Shown piece by piece: positions 8,185 through 15,989 of a DNA stretch of 30,028 nucleotides. The notes below the pieces were generated by a model, which was given only the letters and a program-made list of their open reading frames with translations, did not search any database and was not told the origin of the DNA. Position 1 is the stretch's first letter; every line of letters begins with the position of its first letter. The stretch comes from CAYQQJ01 sp964419935 (lineage in GTDB: Bacteria; Pseudomonadota; Gammaproteobacteria; Pseudomonadales; Cellvibrionaceae), in contig CAYQQJ010000040.1 in the NCBI GenBank assembly GCA_964419935.1, positions 1 through 30,028 on the forward strand. Reading direction: 5' to 3'. The position numbers and the translations under genes were made by a program.

Positions 8185-8208
8185 AAAGCAGGCGCCAAAG
8201 CCTGCTTT
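8185..8208 (+). other. Leader hairpin upstream of mdh
   Basis: Perfect 9-bp stem AAAGCAGGC (8185-8193)/GCCTGCTTT (8200-8208) with a 6-nt loop, between the predicted promoter and the mdh start. It ends in TTT then ACC, so it is at most a weak terminator; a 5'-UTR stabilising or attenuating hairpin is possible. Confidence 0.55.
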
Positions 8209-8244
8209 ACCATACACCCTATTGTAAAGATACGGAGATTTATC

Positions 8245-9228
8245 GTGAAAGCACCCGTTCGTGTAGCCGTCACTGGTGCGGCTGGTCAAATCAGTTATTC
8301 CCTTCTGTTCAGAATTGCCGCTGGTGACATGCTGGGCAAGGATCAGCCGGTTATTCTGCAACTTCTGGAAATCACTCCCGCACTCAAGGCTCTCGAAGGT
8401 GTGGCGATGGAGCTCGAAGACTGCGCATTCCCGCTATTGGCCGGTGTCGTGTGCTCGGATGACCCAACCGTGGCTTTCAAGGATGCCGACTACGCTCTGC
8501 TGGTGGGTGCGCGGCCGCGCGGCCCGGGCATGGAGCGCAAGGACCTGCTGGAAGCCAACGCCGCGATTTTCTCCGTTCAGGGCAAGGCTATCAATGATCA
8601 CGCATCCCGTGATATCAAGGTGCTGGTTGTTGGCAACCCCGCCAATACCAATGCGGTTATTGCTCAGCGCAATGCCCCCAGCATAGATCCACGCCAGTTC
8701 ACCGCCATGACCCGCCTCGACCACAACCGAGCGCTGTCGCAATTGGCCGGAAAAGTGGGCGTCAGCATCAATGACATCACCCGTGCGACCATCTGGGGCA
8801 ATCATTCCTCCACCCAGTATCCAGATCTTTTTCATGCTCAGATCAAAGGCGAGCCTGCTATTGAGAAAGTAGATCAATCCTGGTACCGGGATACTTTTAT
8901 TCCCACAGTACAGAAGCGCGGTGCGGCTATCATTGACGCGCGTGGTGCCTCCAGCGCTGCATCGGCAGCCAACGCTGCTATCTTCCATATGCGCGACTGG
9001 GCGCTTGGTTCGGCGACCAACGATTGGGTCAGCATGGGCGTCTACAGCGATGGTAGCTACGGCATTGAAGAAGGCCTGATCTACTCTTTTCCCTGCATCT
9101 GTAAGAACGGCGATTGGGAGATTGTGCAAGGCCTGGATATCAGTGATTTTTCACGTGAAAAAATGCTGGCGACCGAGAAAGAACTCAAAGAGGAAAGAGA
9201 CGCGGTCAAATCCCTGTTGCCTGCGTAA
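8245..9228 (+). CDS. mdh: Malate dehydrogenase (NAD-dependent)
   Basis: TCA-cycle enzyme oxidising malate to oxaloacetate with NAD. The 327-residue protein is of the cytosolic-type (MDH type 2) branch, not the E. coli-like 312-residue branch. The Rossmann glycine motif TGAAGQISYSLL, the substrate loop ARPRGPGMERKD, the LDHNR pair (Asp159/Arg162) and the catalytic His187 in WGNHSSTQYPD are visible. ATG 8245 is preceded by TACGGAG. It stands alone with its own promoter and an 11-bp hairpin after its stop. Confidence 0.96.
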   Translation: MKAPVRVAVTGAAGQISYSLLFRIAAGDMLGKDQPVILQLLEITPALKALEGVAMELEDCAFPLLAGVVCSDDPTVAFKDADYALLVGARPRGPGMERKDLLEANAAIFSVQGKAINDHASRDIKVLVVGNPANTNAVIAQRNAPSIDPRQFTAMTRLDHNRALSQLAGKVGVSINDITRATIWGNHSSTQYPDLFHAQIKGEPAIEKVDQSWYRDTFIPTVQKRGAAIIDARGASSAASAANAAIFHMRDWALGSATNDWVSMGVYSDGSYGIEEGLIYSFPCICKNGDWEIVQGLDISDFSREKMLATEKELKEERDAVKSLLPA

Positions 9229-9236
9229 TGTCTGAC

Positions 9237-9263
9237 TGCCAGCCGAGTTCGTCTCGGCTGGCA
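9237..9263 (+). terminator. Strong hairpin after mdh, no T-run
   Basis: Perfect 11-bp stem TGCCAGCCGAG (9237-9247)/CTCGGCTGGCA (9253-9263) with a TTCGT loop, 8 nt after the mdh stop. The bases that follow (TAGTATCC) are not a T-tract, so it may act as a 3' end protecting structure or with Rho rather than as a simple intrinsic terminator. Confidence 0.6.
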
Positions 9264-9400
9264 TAGTATCCGGACTCGGGTATTCTCGCTCGGTCCTCCC
9301 TCACTTCGTTTTATCGATGCGATCATAGGCATCCTCTGTTCGCATCATCAGTGTTCCGATGCAGTTCTGATTTCAGTTCTTTCCAGATTGAGGTAAACCC

Positions 9401-9874
9401 ATGAGCTTTCCGAAAGTAGGTAGCAAGGCGCCAGCATTCTCCTTGCTAAACCAGGATGGAGCCACCGTCAAACTTAGCGAATTCACCGGTAAAAAGCGTG
9501 TTGTTCTCTATTTTTATCCAAAAGCCATGACACCGGGATGCACCGTTCAGGCGTGTGGGTTGCGAGACGTTAAAGCCGAGATGGAGGCGCTGGATACCGT
9601 CGTGTTTGGCGTGAGCCCCGACACGGTAGCCAGGCTCGGCCGTTTCATAGAGAAGCAGAATCTCAATTTCGATCTGCTGTCCGATGAAGACCATTCCACA
9701 GCAGAAAAGTACGGCGTTTGGGGGTTGAAAAAATTCATGGGTCGCGAGTTTATGGGCATTCTTCGCACGACTTTTATCATTGGCAAGGATGGTCGTCTGC
9801 TTCACATCATGGATAAAGTTAAGACCAAAAGTCATCATGAGGACGTGCTTGCGTTGCTCAAGTCGTCAGAATAA
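9401..9874 (+). CDS. bcp: Thioredoxin-dependent peroxiredoxin Bcp (PrxQ)
   Basis: Peroxiredoxin of the BCP/PrxQ subfamily, reducing hydrogen peroxide and organic peroxides using thioredoxin. The peroxidatic Cys47 sits in YPKAMTPGCTVQAC and the resolving Cys52 is five residues later, as in E. coli Bcp. FDLLSDEDH and the following YGVWGLKKFMGR stretch match the family. Length of 157 residues is standard. ATG 9401 has TTGAGG upstream. No gcvR or other usual neighbour is present. It appears monocistronic. Confidence 0.95.
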   Translation: MSFPKVGSKAPAFSLLNQDGATVKLSEFTGKKRVVLYFYPKAMTPGCTVQACGLRDVKAEMEALDTVVFGVSPDTVARLGRFIEKQNLNFDLLSDEDHSTAEKYGVWGLKKFMGREFMGILRTTFIIGKDGRLLHIMDKVKTKSHHEDVLALLKSSE

Positions 9875-10175
9875 AGAGCGTACGCACCGCAGTTGGTTAG
9901 AGCGAAATTTTTGTAATTTATACAAAATCCCAGGCAACTCGCCATCGCCGCGAAATTTGGTTAACATGATAATTATTCGCTGGGCGGGCAATCCGAACTA
10001 TTGGCATACAGATTCACAAGGTGGCGCGAATCAGACTAGAAGCTCAAGCGCTAAGCGAATAGTTTATAAAAGATCAATAAATGGATTACGTCAGAGCTCT
10101 TAATATCAATTCATAATATAGCGCTCAACGTCCGCATATTCCGCAATAGTGCAATGGTGAATCGTTTTGAAGCTC
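9875..10175. other. AT-rich gap before the AraC-type gene
   Basis: About 300 bases without a credible gene. It is clearly richer in A and T than its surroundings and should carry the promoter of the downstream regulator, but I see no convincing -35/-10 pair, terminator or repeat. The short open frame that crosses it starts inside bcp in another frame and has no recognisable content. Confidence 0.45.
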
Positions 10176-11162
10176 ATGTCTGGTCAAGTTAGCGAAGCAA
10201 GTGTTGCAGATCCCACGATGCCCGATCTCGGAGATCTATCTCTGAATGATCCCGTTGAACGTATTACCTATCTCTATCGCGTCCTGGCCAACGCTACAAG
10301 TTTTGCGGGTGAACGCGGTGGTGTTACCCGGTTTTTGGAAGCGGGCTGCAACATCCTGGCGGCGGAATGCGGACTGGTCATCCGGCGTTTGTCACAACAG
10401 GTGGGTGAAGTTGTAGCTTACAGCGGTGATAGCGATTATTTCTATATTGGCCAGCATTTACCCATCGAAGGCACCCCGGTTGCAGAAGTTTTCCTCAAAA
10501 ACGAGACCTGTGCCATCGAAAACCTGCAAGCAGTAGGTGTTCTGGCGCATTCGTTTGCGTATACTAGCTACGTAGTTAACGCCTACCTCGGCATCAGGAT
10601 TCGTGCCTCCGGCAGTGAAGAGAGCGCCTTGTGCTTTATCAGCTCTGTTCCGCGGTCTCATGGATACTCGGCCGAGGATGCCTCATCCCTTGAGCTTCTG
10701 GCAGAAGGAGTCGCCTGTATGATTAACCAACAACATGCACATGCCCAGAGAAAGCTAACAGATCAAGCCATGTTCGCCATGGGATCCGTCAAGACCCTGG
10801 ACGAATATCTGCAACAAGCCCGTCTGCCCGAGGTTTACGGTGTGCCGGCGCGGGTTGTGGAAGTATTGCAAAAGCGTATTGGCCAGGCGCCATTGAGCAT
10901 TGGTCATATTGCTGATGAGCTGAATCTCTCAAAGCGCACGCTGCAGCGTCGCCTGCAGCAGCAGGATGTCAATTTCGCCGATTTGCGTGATCAATTGAGA
11001 TTTCACTACTCAATTGATTATCTGATCAAGCAGCACCTGAGTATCGACAGTATTTCGGCATCGCTCGATTTTTCAGATCGCACCAGTTTTACCAACGCAT
11101 TCAAGCGCTGGACCGGGCTTTCTCCGAGCACATTCCGCAAGCTTTTCCGCGATTACGTTTAG
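10176..11162 (+). CDS. GAF-AraC family transcriptional regulator
   Basis: Transcription factor with a C-terminal AraC/XylS double helix-turn-helix (roughly the last 100 residues: IGHIADELNLSKRTLQRRL, then SIDSISASLDFSDRTSFTNAF and the closing TGLSPSTFRK). The N-terminal 200 residues look like a GAF sensor domain (helix, FLEAGCNILAAECGLVIRRL, a beta-rich middle, then SAEDASSLELLAEGVACMI), not the cupin of AraC itself. I chose ATG 10176 over a TTG nine bases upstream; ATG 10227 is also possible. Length is 328 residues. Ligand and targets are unknown. Two perfect direct repeats 55 bp downstream of its stop are candidate binding sites. Confidence 0.8.
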   Translation: MSGQVSEASVADPTMPDLGDLSLNDPVERITYLYRVLANATSFAGERGGVTRFLEAGCNILAAECGLVIRRLSQQVGEVVAYSGDSDYFYIGQHLPIEGTPVAEVFLKNETCAIENLQAVGVLAHSFAYTSYVVNAYLGIRIRASGSEESALCFISSVPRSHGYSAEDASSLELLAEGVACMINQQHAHAQRKLTDQAMFAMGSVKTLDEYLQQARLPEVYGVPARVVEVLQKRIGQAPLSIGHIADELNLSKRTLQRRLQQQDVNFADLRDQLRFHYSIDYLIKQHLSIDSISASLDFSDRTSFTNAFKRWTGLSPSTFRKLFRDYV

Positions 11163-11319
11163 CTTTTCTACGGGTTTTCCACCTTTTGGCAATGTCTTCG
11201 CAAAGGAGACATTGCTCGCTTGTTCCAACTCTTGCCGGCTTGTTCCAACTCTTGTAGAGTTACCCACCTTGCACGCCTGAATCACTCAGAAGAGCACAAT
11301 CACAAGAGGTTAACACTGC
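11163..11319. promoter_or_regulatory. Regulatory region upstream of yajC
   Basis: Contains a 9-bp hairpin GCAATGTCT (11189-11197)/AGACATTGC (11207-11215) and then two perfect direct repeats. No T-tract follows the hairpin. It presumably carries the yajC promoter, although I cannot assign a clear -35/-10. Confidence 0.45.
11218..11254 (+). repeat. Tandem 17-bp direct repeat, 20-bp period
   Basis: GCTTGTTCCAACTCTTG occurs at 11218-11234 and again, identically, at 11238-11254, separated by CCG. The period of 20 bp, about two helical turns, resembles paired half-sites bound by AraC-family dimers or monomers. A recent slippage duplication is the alternative. Confidence 0.85.
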
Positions 11320-11652
11320 ATGTCCTTTCTTATTCCCGAAGCTGCTGCACAGGCATCCGAAGCCGCTCCACAGGGTGGCGACCCGATCAGCATGATCATT
11401 ATTTTTGGCGGCTTTTTTCTGTTCATGTATTTCTTCATGATCCGCCCGCAGCGCAAGCGTCAGAAAGAGCACAAGGCGCTGATTGACTCGCTGGGCAAAG
11501 GGGATGAAATCGTACTTAACAGCGGTATGTTGGGCAAAGTGACCCAGGTTGACGATAACTATGTGACCGTTGACGCCGGCAATATTGAGCTCAAGTTTCA
11601 AAAAGTTGCCGTACATGCAGTTCTGCCCAAGGGCACCATCAAGTCCATCTGA
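11320..11652 (+). CDS. yajC: Sec translocase accessory protein YajC
   Basis: Small inner-membrane subunit that associates with SecDF in the holo-translocon. It has an N-terminal MSFLIPEAAAQ typical of the family, one membrane helix at about residues 23-41, and a basic cytoplasmic domain with IRPQRKRQKEHK and GDEIVLNSGMLGKV. Length of 110 residues is normal. The usual partners queA, tgt, secD and secF are absent on both sides: an AraC-type regulator lies upstream and an amino-acid symporter downstream. It could be the sole yajC, moved away from secDF, or a second copy; that cannot be decided here. Confidence 0.93.
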   Translation: MSFLIPEAAAQASEAAPQGGDPISMIIIFGGFFLFMYFFMIRPQRKRQKEHKALIDSLGKGDEIVLNSGMLGKVTQVDDNYVTVDAGNIELKFQKVAVHAVLPKGTIKSI

Positions 11653-11842
11653 TTGGACGCCGGATCGTTCTTATCACGCTCCGGCAATCTCATTCCAGCT
11701 CCCCCGTTTTACTCTTCCCGTCTTACCTGTATCCTCTAGCGGTGACTACGTCGATGCAGCATTGCTGCCCGATGCATCACTACAAAAATAACTGCAAAGG
11801 CTACTGGCTTTGCTGACTCTGCCAGATTTCGGATATCGATCA
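11653..11842. other. yajC-symporter gap with small dyads
   Basis: No gene. It holds GCCGGA (11660s)/TCCGGC arms around a 15-nt loop shortly after the yajC stop, and two overlapping, mutually exclusive dyads: GCAGC/GCTGC (11756-11768) and GATGCA/TGCATC (11753-11778). These may be part of a leader for the symporter gene; no clear promoter seen. Confidence 0.35.
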
Positions 11843-13240
11843 ATGACAATAATTGAGCTTGTGAGCCAGGTTGAAGCCTGGGTATGGGGAGAATTCATGC
11901 TGGTCATGATTCTCGGAGTGGGTCTTTGGCTGACGTTTCGAATAAGGGCGATATCCATCCGCCGTATTCCCTATGCCTTCAAGCAGTTGCTGCACGGGCG
12001 GAGCACCGGCGAGGGTGGCATTGCGCCCTACAGCGCGCTGATGTTGTCACTGTCAGCCACTATTGGAACTGGGAACATTGTGGGTGTTGCCACGGCAATG
12101 GGTCTTGGGGGGCCTGGCGCGCTCTTTTGGATGTGGTGCACGGCGTTGGTGGGTATGGCCACAAAATATGCAGAAGCCGTTTGTGCTGTGAATTTCCGAG
12201 AGACCAATGCCAATGGCCAGCGGGTGGGCGGCCCGATGTACTACATCAAGAATGGTCTGGGAGCTCGCTGGGCTTGGCTAGGTGTGTGCTTCGCCATATT
12301 CGGCACCTTGGCCGGGTTTGGCATTGGCAATACGGTTCAGGCGAATTCCGTGGCAGGCGCACTGGTGGACTCCTTCGGTATTGGTGAGGAGATCACGGCT
12401 GGCGTACTCGTTCTCGTTGTTGGCTTGGTACTGATTGGCGGCGTGCAGCGAATCGCCGCCGTCGCCTGTAAGCTTGTTCCTTTTATGGCGGTCGGCTACC
12501 TGACAGCTGGTACCATAGTGATAGCCGTAAACTTTACAGAGTTACCGGCTGCAATAGCCTTGATCATCAAGAGCGCTTTTACGCCAGTGGCTGCTCAGGG
12601 TGGATTCGCTGGTGCCGCGGTCGCCATGGCGATACAAATGGGCGTTTCCCGAGGGATTTTTTCCAATGAAGCCGGTTTGGGCAGTGCGCCCATAGCCCAT
12701 GCTGCGGCCGCTACCAATAGTCCGGTGCGACAGGGCACCATCGCCATGCTTGGCACCTTCATCGATACCATCGTTATCTGCTCCATAACGGGTTTGGCGA
12801 TTATCATAACGGGAGCCTGGACTGGGGAAGTGCAGGGGCCTGCGATGTCCCACGCGGCGTTCAGCAACGTGATTCCGGCCGGCGACAAACTGGTGTCGGT
12901 TGCGCTGGTAGTATTCGCCTTCACCACTTTGCTCGGTTGGAGTTATTATGGTGAGCGGTGTGCCGAATTTCTGTTTGGCGAAAAGATCGTTTTACCCTTC
13001 AGAGTACTCTGGGTGTTGGCGATACCCGTGGGTGCTCTGGCCAGTCTGGAGCTGGTATGGAAGGTGGCAAGCGTGCTCAATGGACTGATGGCGATTCCAA
13101 ACCTCATTGCCCTGGCCGCGCTGAGTGGCGTGGTCGCGACACTGACCCGGGATTATTTTTCGGATAATTCCAGCGGCGCTACGGGGCAGCAAAGGCTGAG
13201 GGCTCAGCCTGCTGATGCTGAGTCTCAGGAGGAATCCTGA
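11843..13240 (+). CDS. Alanine/glycine:cation symporter (AGCS family)
   Basis: Multi-span inner-membrane transporter of the AGCS (Dag/AlsT-like) family, importing alanine or glycine with Na+ or H+. The signature GTGNIVGVATAMGLGGPGA with following FWMW, the ISRGIF-like segment GVSRGIFSNEAGLGSAPIAH, and the LGWSYYGERC stretch are family hallmarks; about ten hydrophobic spans are visible. I take ATG 11843 as start (465 residues) rather than a TTG 33 bases upstream, because MTIIELVSQVEAWVWG is a typical N-terminus. The C-terminal 25 residues are a polar tail. It is followed after 34 nt by the nucleotidase gene, so they may be co-transcribed. Confidence 0.9.
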   Translation: MTIIELVSQVEAWVWGEFMLVMILGVGLWLTFRIRAISIRRIPYAFKQLLHGRSTGEGGIAPYSALMLSLSATIGTGNIVGVATAMGLGGPGALFWMWCTALVGMATKYAEAVCAVNFRETNANGQRVGGPMYYIKNGLGARWAWLGVCFAIFGTLAGFGIGNTVQANSVAGALVDSFGIGEEITAGVLVLVVGLVLIGGVQRIAAVACKLVPFMAVGYLTAGTIVIAVNFTELPAAIALIIKSAFTPVAAQGGFAGAAVAMAIQMGVSRGIFSNEAGLGSAPIAHAAAATNSPVRQGTIAMLGTFIDTIVICSITGLAIIITGAWTGEVQGPAMSHAAFSNVIPAGDKLVSVALVVFAFTTLLGWSYYGERCAEFLFGEKIVLPFRVLWVLAIPVGALASLELVWKVASVLNGLMAIPNLIALAALSGVVATLTRDYFSDNSSGATGQQRLRAQPADAESQEES

Positions 13241-13274
13241 GGGTCTTAATTTAATTTGTAATCTTCGGTGGACT

Positions 13275-14189
13275 ATGGCGGCGGTATTTGGTGACAAGCT
13301 TGTGGTGGCGATATCATCGCGGGCCCTGTTTGACCTGGATGAAAGTCATCAGGTATTTCAAAATGAGGGCCTCGCGGCTTATTCGCAATATCAAATCGAT
13401 CACGAAGACGATTTGCTGGAGCCGGGCGATGCCTTTCACATGGTTCAGAAGCTCTTGCGCATTAATGATTTGCTTGATGGTGAGCCACGTGTCGAGGTGA
13501 TTTTGTTGTCCCGCAACAGTGCCGACACGGGGCTGAGGGTATTCAACTCCATCAACCATTACGGCTTGAACATTACCCGTGCGGCCTTCTCCGGCGGGGA
13601 AAGCCCTTATCGCTATATTGCTCCGTTCAACAGTCACCTGTTTCTATCGACGGATGCGGAGGACGTCCGGCGAGCGCTCGAACACGGTGTGGCCGCAGCC
13701 ACCTTGATGACGTCCAACCGGGATACTCAGGAGTCCACCCAGTTGCGCTTCGCATTCGATGGAGACGCGGTGCTGTTTTCTGACGAGGCAGAGCAAATTT
13801 TCAAGCTGCAGGGGCTGGAGGCATTCGCCCGCAGCGAGCGGGAATCAGCCAAAACCCCCTTGAGTGGGGGGCCTTTCAAGTCGTTCCTCAGTGCGTTACA
13901 GGGGTTGCAGAGCGAATTCCCGGTCGACCGGTGCCCCATCCGCACGGCGCTGGTAACCGCCCGGTCTGCCCCCGCCCATGAGCGCGTGATCCGCACCTTG
14001 CGCGCCTGGGACATCCGGATTGACGAGTCCTTGTTCCTCGGAGGCTTGTCGAAGGCTGCCTTCCTCAAAGCCTACGGGGCAGATGTGTTCTTTGATGACC
14101 AGGAAAGCCACTGTCAGTCTGCCAAAGATCATGTGGCTACCGGGCACGTACCCCACGGTATCGCAAACCAGCGACAGAGCGATAGCTAA
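13275..14189 (+). CDS. 5'-nucleotidase, cN-I (IMP/AMP) family
   Basis: Cytosolic 5'-nucleotidase I-like protein, expected to dephosphorylate nucleoside monophosphates. The HAD-like start AISSRALFDLDESH, the EVILLSRNSADTGLRVFNSI stretch, the SPYRYI segment, FAFDGDAVLFSDEAE and the final DVFFDDQESHC are family signatures. I prefer ATG 13275 (304 residues) to the ATG 60 bases upstream, because the family begins about there and CGGTGG precedes it. It lies close behind the amino-acid symporter. Substrate preference cannot be read from the sequence. Confidence 0.85.
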   Translation: MAAVFGDKLVVAISSRALFDLDESHQVFQNEGLAAYSQYQIDHEDDLLEPGDAFHMVQKLLRINDLLDGEPRVEVILLSRNSADTGLRVFNSINHYGLNITRAAFSGGESPYRYIAPFNSHLFLSTDAEDVRRALEHGVAAATLMTSNRDTQESTQLRFAFDGDAVLFSDEAEQIFKLQGLEAFARSERESAKTPLSGGPFKSFLSALQGLQSEFPVDRCPIRTALVTARSAPAHERVIRTLRAWDIRIDESLFLGGLSKAAFLKAYGADVFFDDQESHCQSAKDHVATGHVPHGIANQRQSDS

Positions 14190-14436
14190 GGCCGGCTCAA
14201 GAGCGAAATTGGTCAGGTGGGCTGCCCGGAAGGGTATTCGTCGGAAATCGGCTCGGAGCCCGTGCAGATCGGGTGGCAGCTGCTAGTCTTTACATCATGG
14301 ATGAGCTGACGGGTTAGAAAACCGGATTCTCGCCATCATGGCGTTAACCATTCACTGGCGGCCTGAATTCTTGCCATTCCCAACTGCGTGAATCTGTGCA
14401 TCGGTACAGGCTCTGGAAAACAGGTTTTAGGGTACG
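14190..14436. promoter_or_regulatory. Upstream region of the stress-protein gene
   Basis: Non-coding stretch with one perfect short palindrome CGCCATCATGGCG (14331-14343), about 95 bp before the UspA-type start, which could be an operator. No clear terminator for the nucleotidase gene and no convincing promoter hexamers. Confidence 0.35.
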
Positions 14437-14982
14437 ATGATAAAAACCATACTGTTTGCGACGGATCTCGGGGCGTTCACGTCTCATGCGCTGCTTCATG
14501 TCGAACTACTGGCTCGACAGTTCAATGCCCGAGTGATCATCGTCCACGCCGTGCCGCCTTTTGGTGAATTTGCTGCTGCAGTTGTTAAAAGTCACTGTTC
14601 AGAGAGCGTCAAACGGGAAGTGCTCGACGAGCCCCACATCAAGGGTTTGCTGGACAGTATTCGCGAAGAAATTTTTGAGACCCTGCTGTCCCCGGAGTTT
14701 GCTGAGCTTAACCTCGCCAAGTGGATAAAGAACATTGTGGTTGCGCCTGGCAACCCTGCGGCGGTGGTCCTGGATCAGGCCGAGCGGTTGAAAGCGGACC
14801 TTATCGTCGTTGGTAGCCACAGCCCCCAAGCTTTGGATGGTCGTCTACTGGGCTCAGTTGCAGCCAAGATCCTTCAGTTGGCAAAGACGCCTGTGCTGAT
14901 GGTGCCAATGGCCAAAGACCCCTTTGGTATGCAGGTGCCACTCAATATGGTGCAGGAGGATCCGCCCGAATTCGGTACGTGA
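14437..14982 (+). CDS. Universal stress protein (UspA family)
   Basis: Single-domain universal stress protein with an ATP-binding type fold. The N-terminus ILFATDLGAFTSHAL and the C-terminal nucleotide motif in VVGSHSPQALDGRLLGSVA (G-x2-G-x9-G-S/T type, slightly degenerate) are visible, followed by TPVLMVP. Length of 181 residues is longer than the usual 140-150 because of an insert around residues 48-85 and a short C-terminal extension. AGGG lies just upstream of ATG 14437. Its exact role is unknown; Usp proteins are generally tied to starvation and stress survival. It converges on the TauE-type gene with a 9-nt gap. Confidence 0.88.
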   Translation: MIKTILFATDLGAFTSHALLHVELLARQFNARVIIVHAVPPFGEFAAAVVKSHCSESVKREVLDEPHIKGLLDSIREEIFETLLSPEFAELNLAKWIKNIVVAPGNPAAVVLDQAERLKADLIVVGSHSPQALDGRLLGSVAAKILQLAKTPVLMVPMAKDPFGMQVPLNMVQEDPPEFGT

Positions 14983-14991
14983 CCGATGTGC

Positions 14992-15777
14992 CTACTGGAA
15001 TAGGGTAAACTTGGCTCCTATGCCAAGTAGCAGAGTTGCCAGTAGAGGCTGAAGCATGCGGTTGGGAATGTGGCTTGCGGCCTTGGCACCCAAATATACG
15101 CCCGGAAGAGAGCCGATCAACAGTCCGCCAAGTAATTGAAAGTCAATATTGTCGAGCAGGAAGAAGTGCCCCAACCCGGCCACGAGCGTAAGCGGAACAG
15201 CGTGCGCAATATCGGTACCCACTACGTGGAGAGCCGGGAGGCGAGGGTAGAGCGTTAATAATACAGCTGCGCCAAAGGCGCCTGCGCCGACCGATGACAG
15301 GGTGACGAAAACACCCAGCAATATTCCAATAACCACAGTAATCCATGTCGCCTGATGATGAAACCACTTCAGCGTAACATCCGGAGTCTGGGCTCTGGCT
15401 TGCAGCCTGTGCTTAAACAATACCACGACAGCCGTTAATATCAGCATAATTCCCAAGGCGTGGGTCAGCAGTGGGCGATAATCCTGTTCACCTTGAAATA
15501 TGGTTTTGAGGCCATAGCTGGTAATAATGGCAGCGGGCAGACTGCCGGAAGAGAGAAGTAGAACCAGGCGCCAATTGATCGTCCCCAGCTTTTTATGAGC
15601 TACAACACCACCCGCTTTGGTGATGGCGGCATAAAGCAGGTCCGTGCCTATGGCGACTTGGTGAGGAATACCGGAGAAAATCAACAAGGGCGTCATCAGA
15701 GAGCCGCCGCCCACACCGGTGACACCTATGGCAATGCCCACTCCTGCGCCGGCGATGATGTAAAACAATAAGTCCAT
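14992..15777 (-). CDS. TauE/SafE-family membrane permease
   Basis: Inner-membrane protein of the TauE/SafE family (often called sulfite exporter), with about eight hydrophobic spans. The signature GVTGVGGGSLMTPLL near the N-terminus, the TDLLYAAITKAGGVVAH segment and the second half repeat (SVGAGAFGAAVLLTLYPRL) are visible. I place the start at ATG 15777 (261 residues), where MDLLFYIIAGAGVG begins the first helix; a longer frame reaches 15864 but adds a non-hydrophobic leader. It is transcribed divergently from cysB, which supports a role in sulfur compound transport, by inference from context. Confidence 0.85.
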   Translation of the reverse strand: MDLLFYIIAGAGVGIAIGVTGVGGGSLMTPLLIFSGIPHQVAIGTDLLYAAITKAGGVVAHKKLGTINWRLVLLLSSGSLPAAIITSYGLKTIFQGEQDYRPLLTHALGIMLILTAVVVLFKHRLQARAQTPDVTLKWFHHQATWITVVIGILLGVFVTLSSVGAGAFGAAVLLTLYPRLPALHVVGTDIAHAVPLTLVAGLGHFFLLDNIDFQLLGGLLIGSLPGVYLGAKAASHIPNRMLQPLLATLLLGIGAKFTLFQ

Positions 15778-15989
15778 AGTTGCTGTCTTTGATCCCGATT
15801 GGCGGCGCGCGACTACCGTGAGAGTATTGGCGATAGTACAGTTTTGTGAAAATACAACTGGCAAATATAGAGATTTGTTACTATTCTGGAAAAGAATATT
15901 TGCTTATATTTTTATAATGAAACGAGCAGTCCGCAGGCAACCCGCCCGCTCGCTTCATCATCTCTCAACTGCGGCCACTCGGAGGGTAT
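15778..15989. promoter_or_regulatory. Divergent tauE-like/cysB control region
   Basis: AT-rich region between divergent genes. A perfect -10 TATAAT sits at 15913-15918 for cysB, with no good -35 at the right distance, which would fit an activated promoter. Just upstream lies a perfect 8-bp dyad GCAAATAT (15861-15868)/ATATTTGC (15896-15903), a candidate operator, possibly for CysB itself since LysR proteins commonly regulate their own divergent region. Confidence 0.5.

Noticed and set aside
9780..10103. 107-residue open frame crossing the bcp end and the AT-rich gap
   Set aside because: Starts inside bcp in another frame and has no recognisable domain or ribosome-binding site.
11218..11254. 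CRISPR-like repeat pair
   Set aside because: Only two units, 3-bp spacer and no cas genes; a direct operator or slippage repeat fits better.
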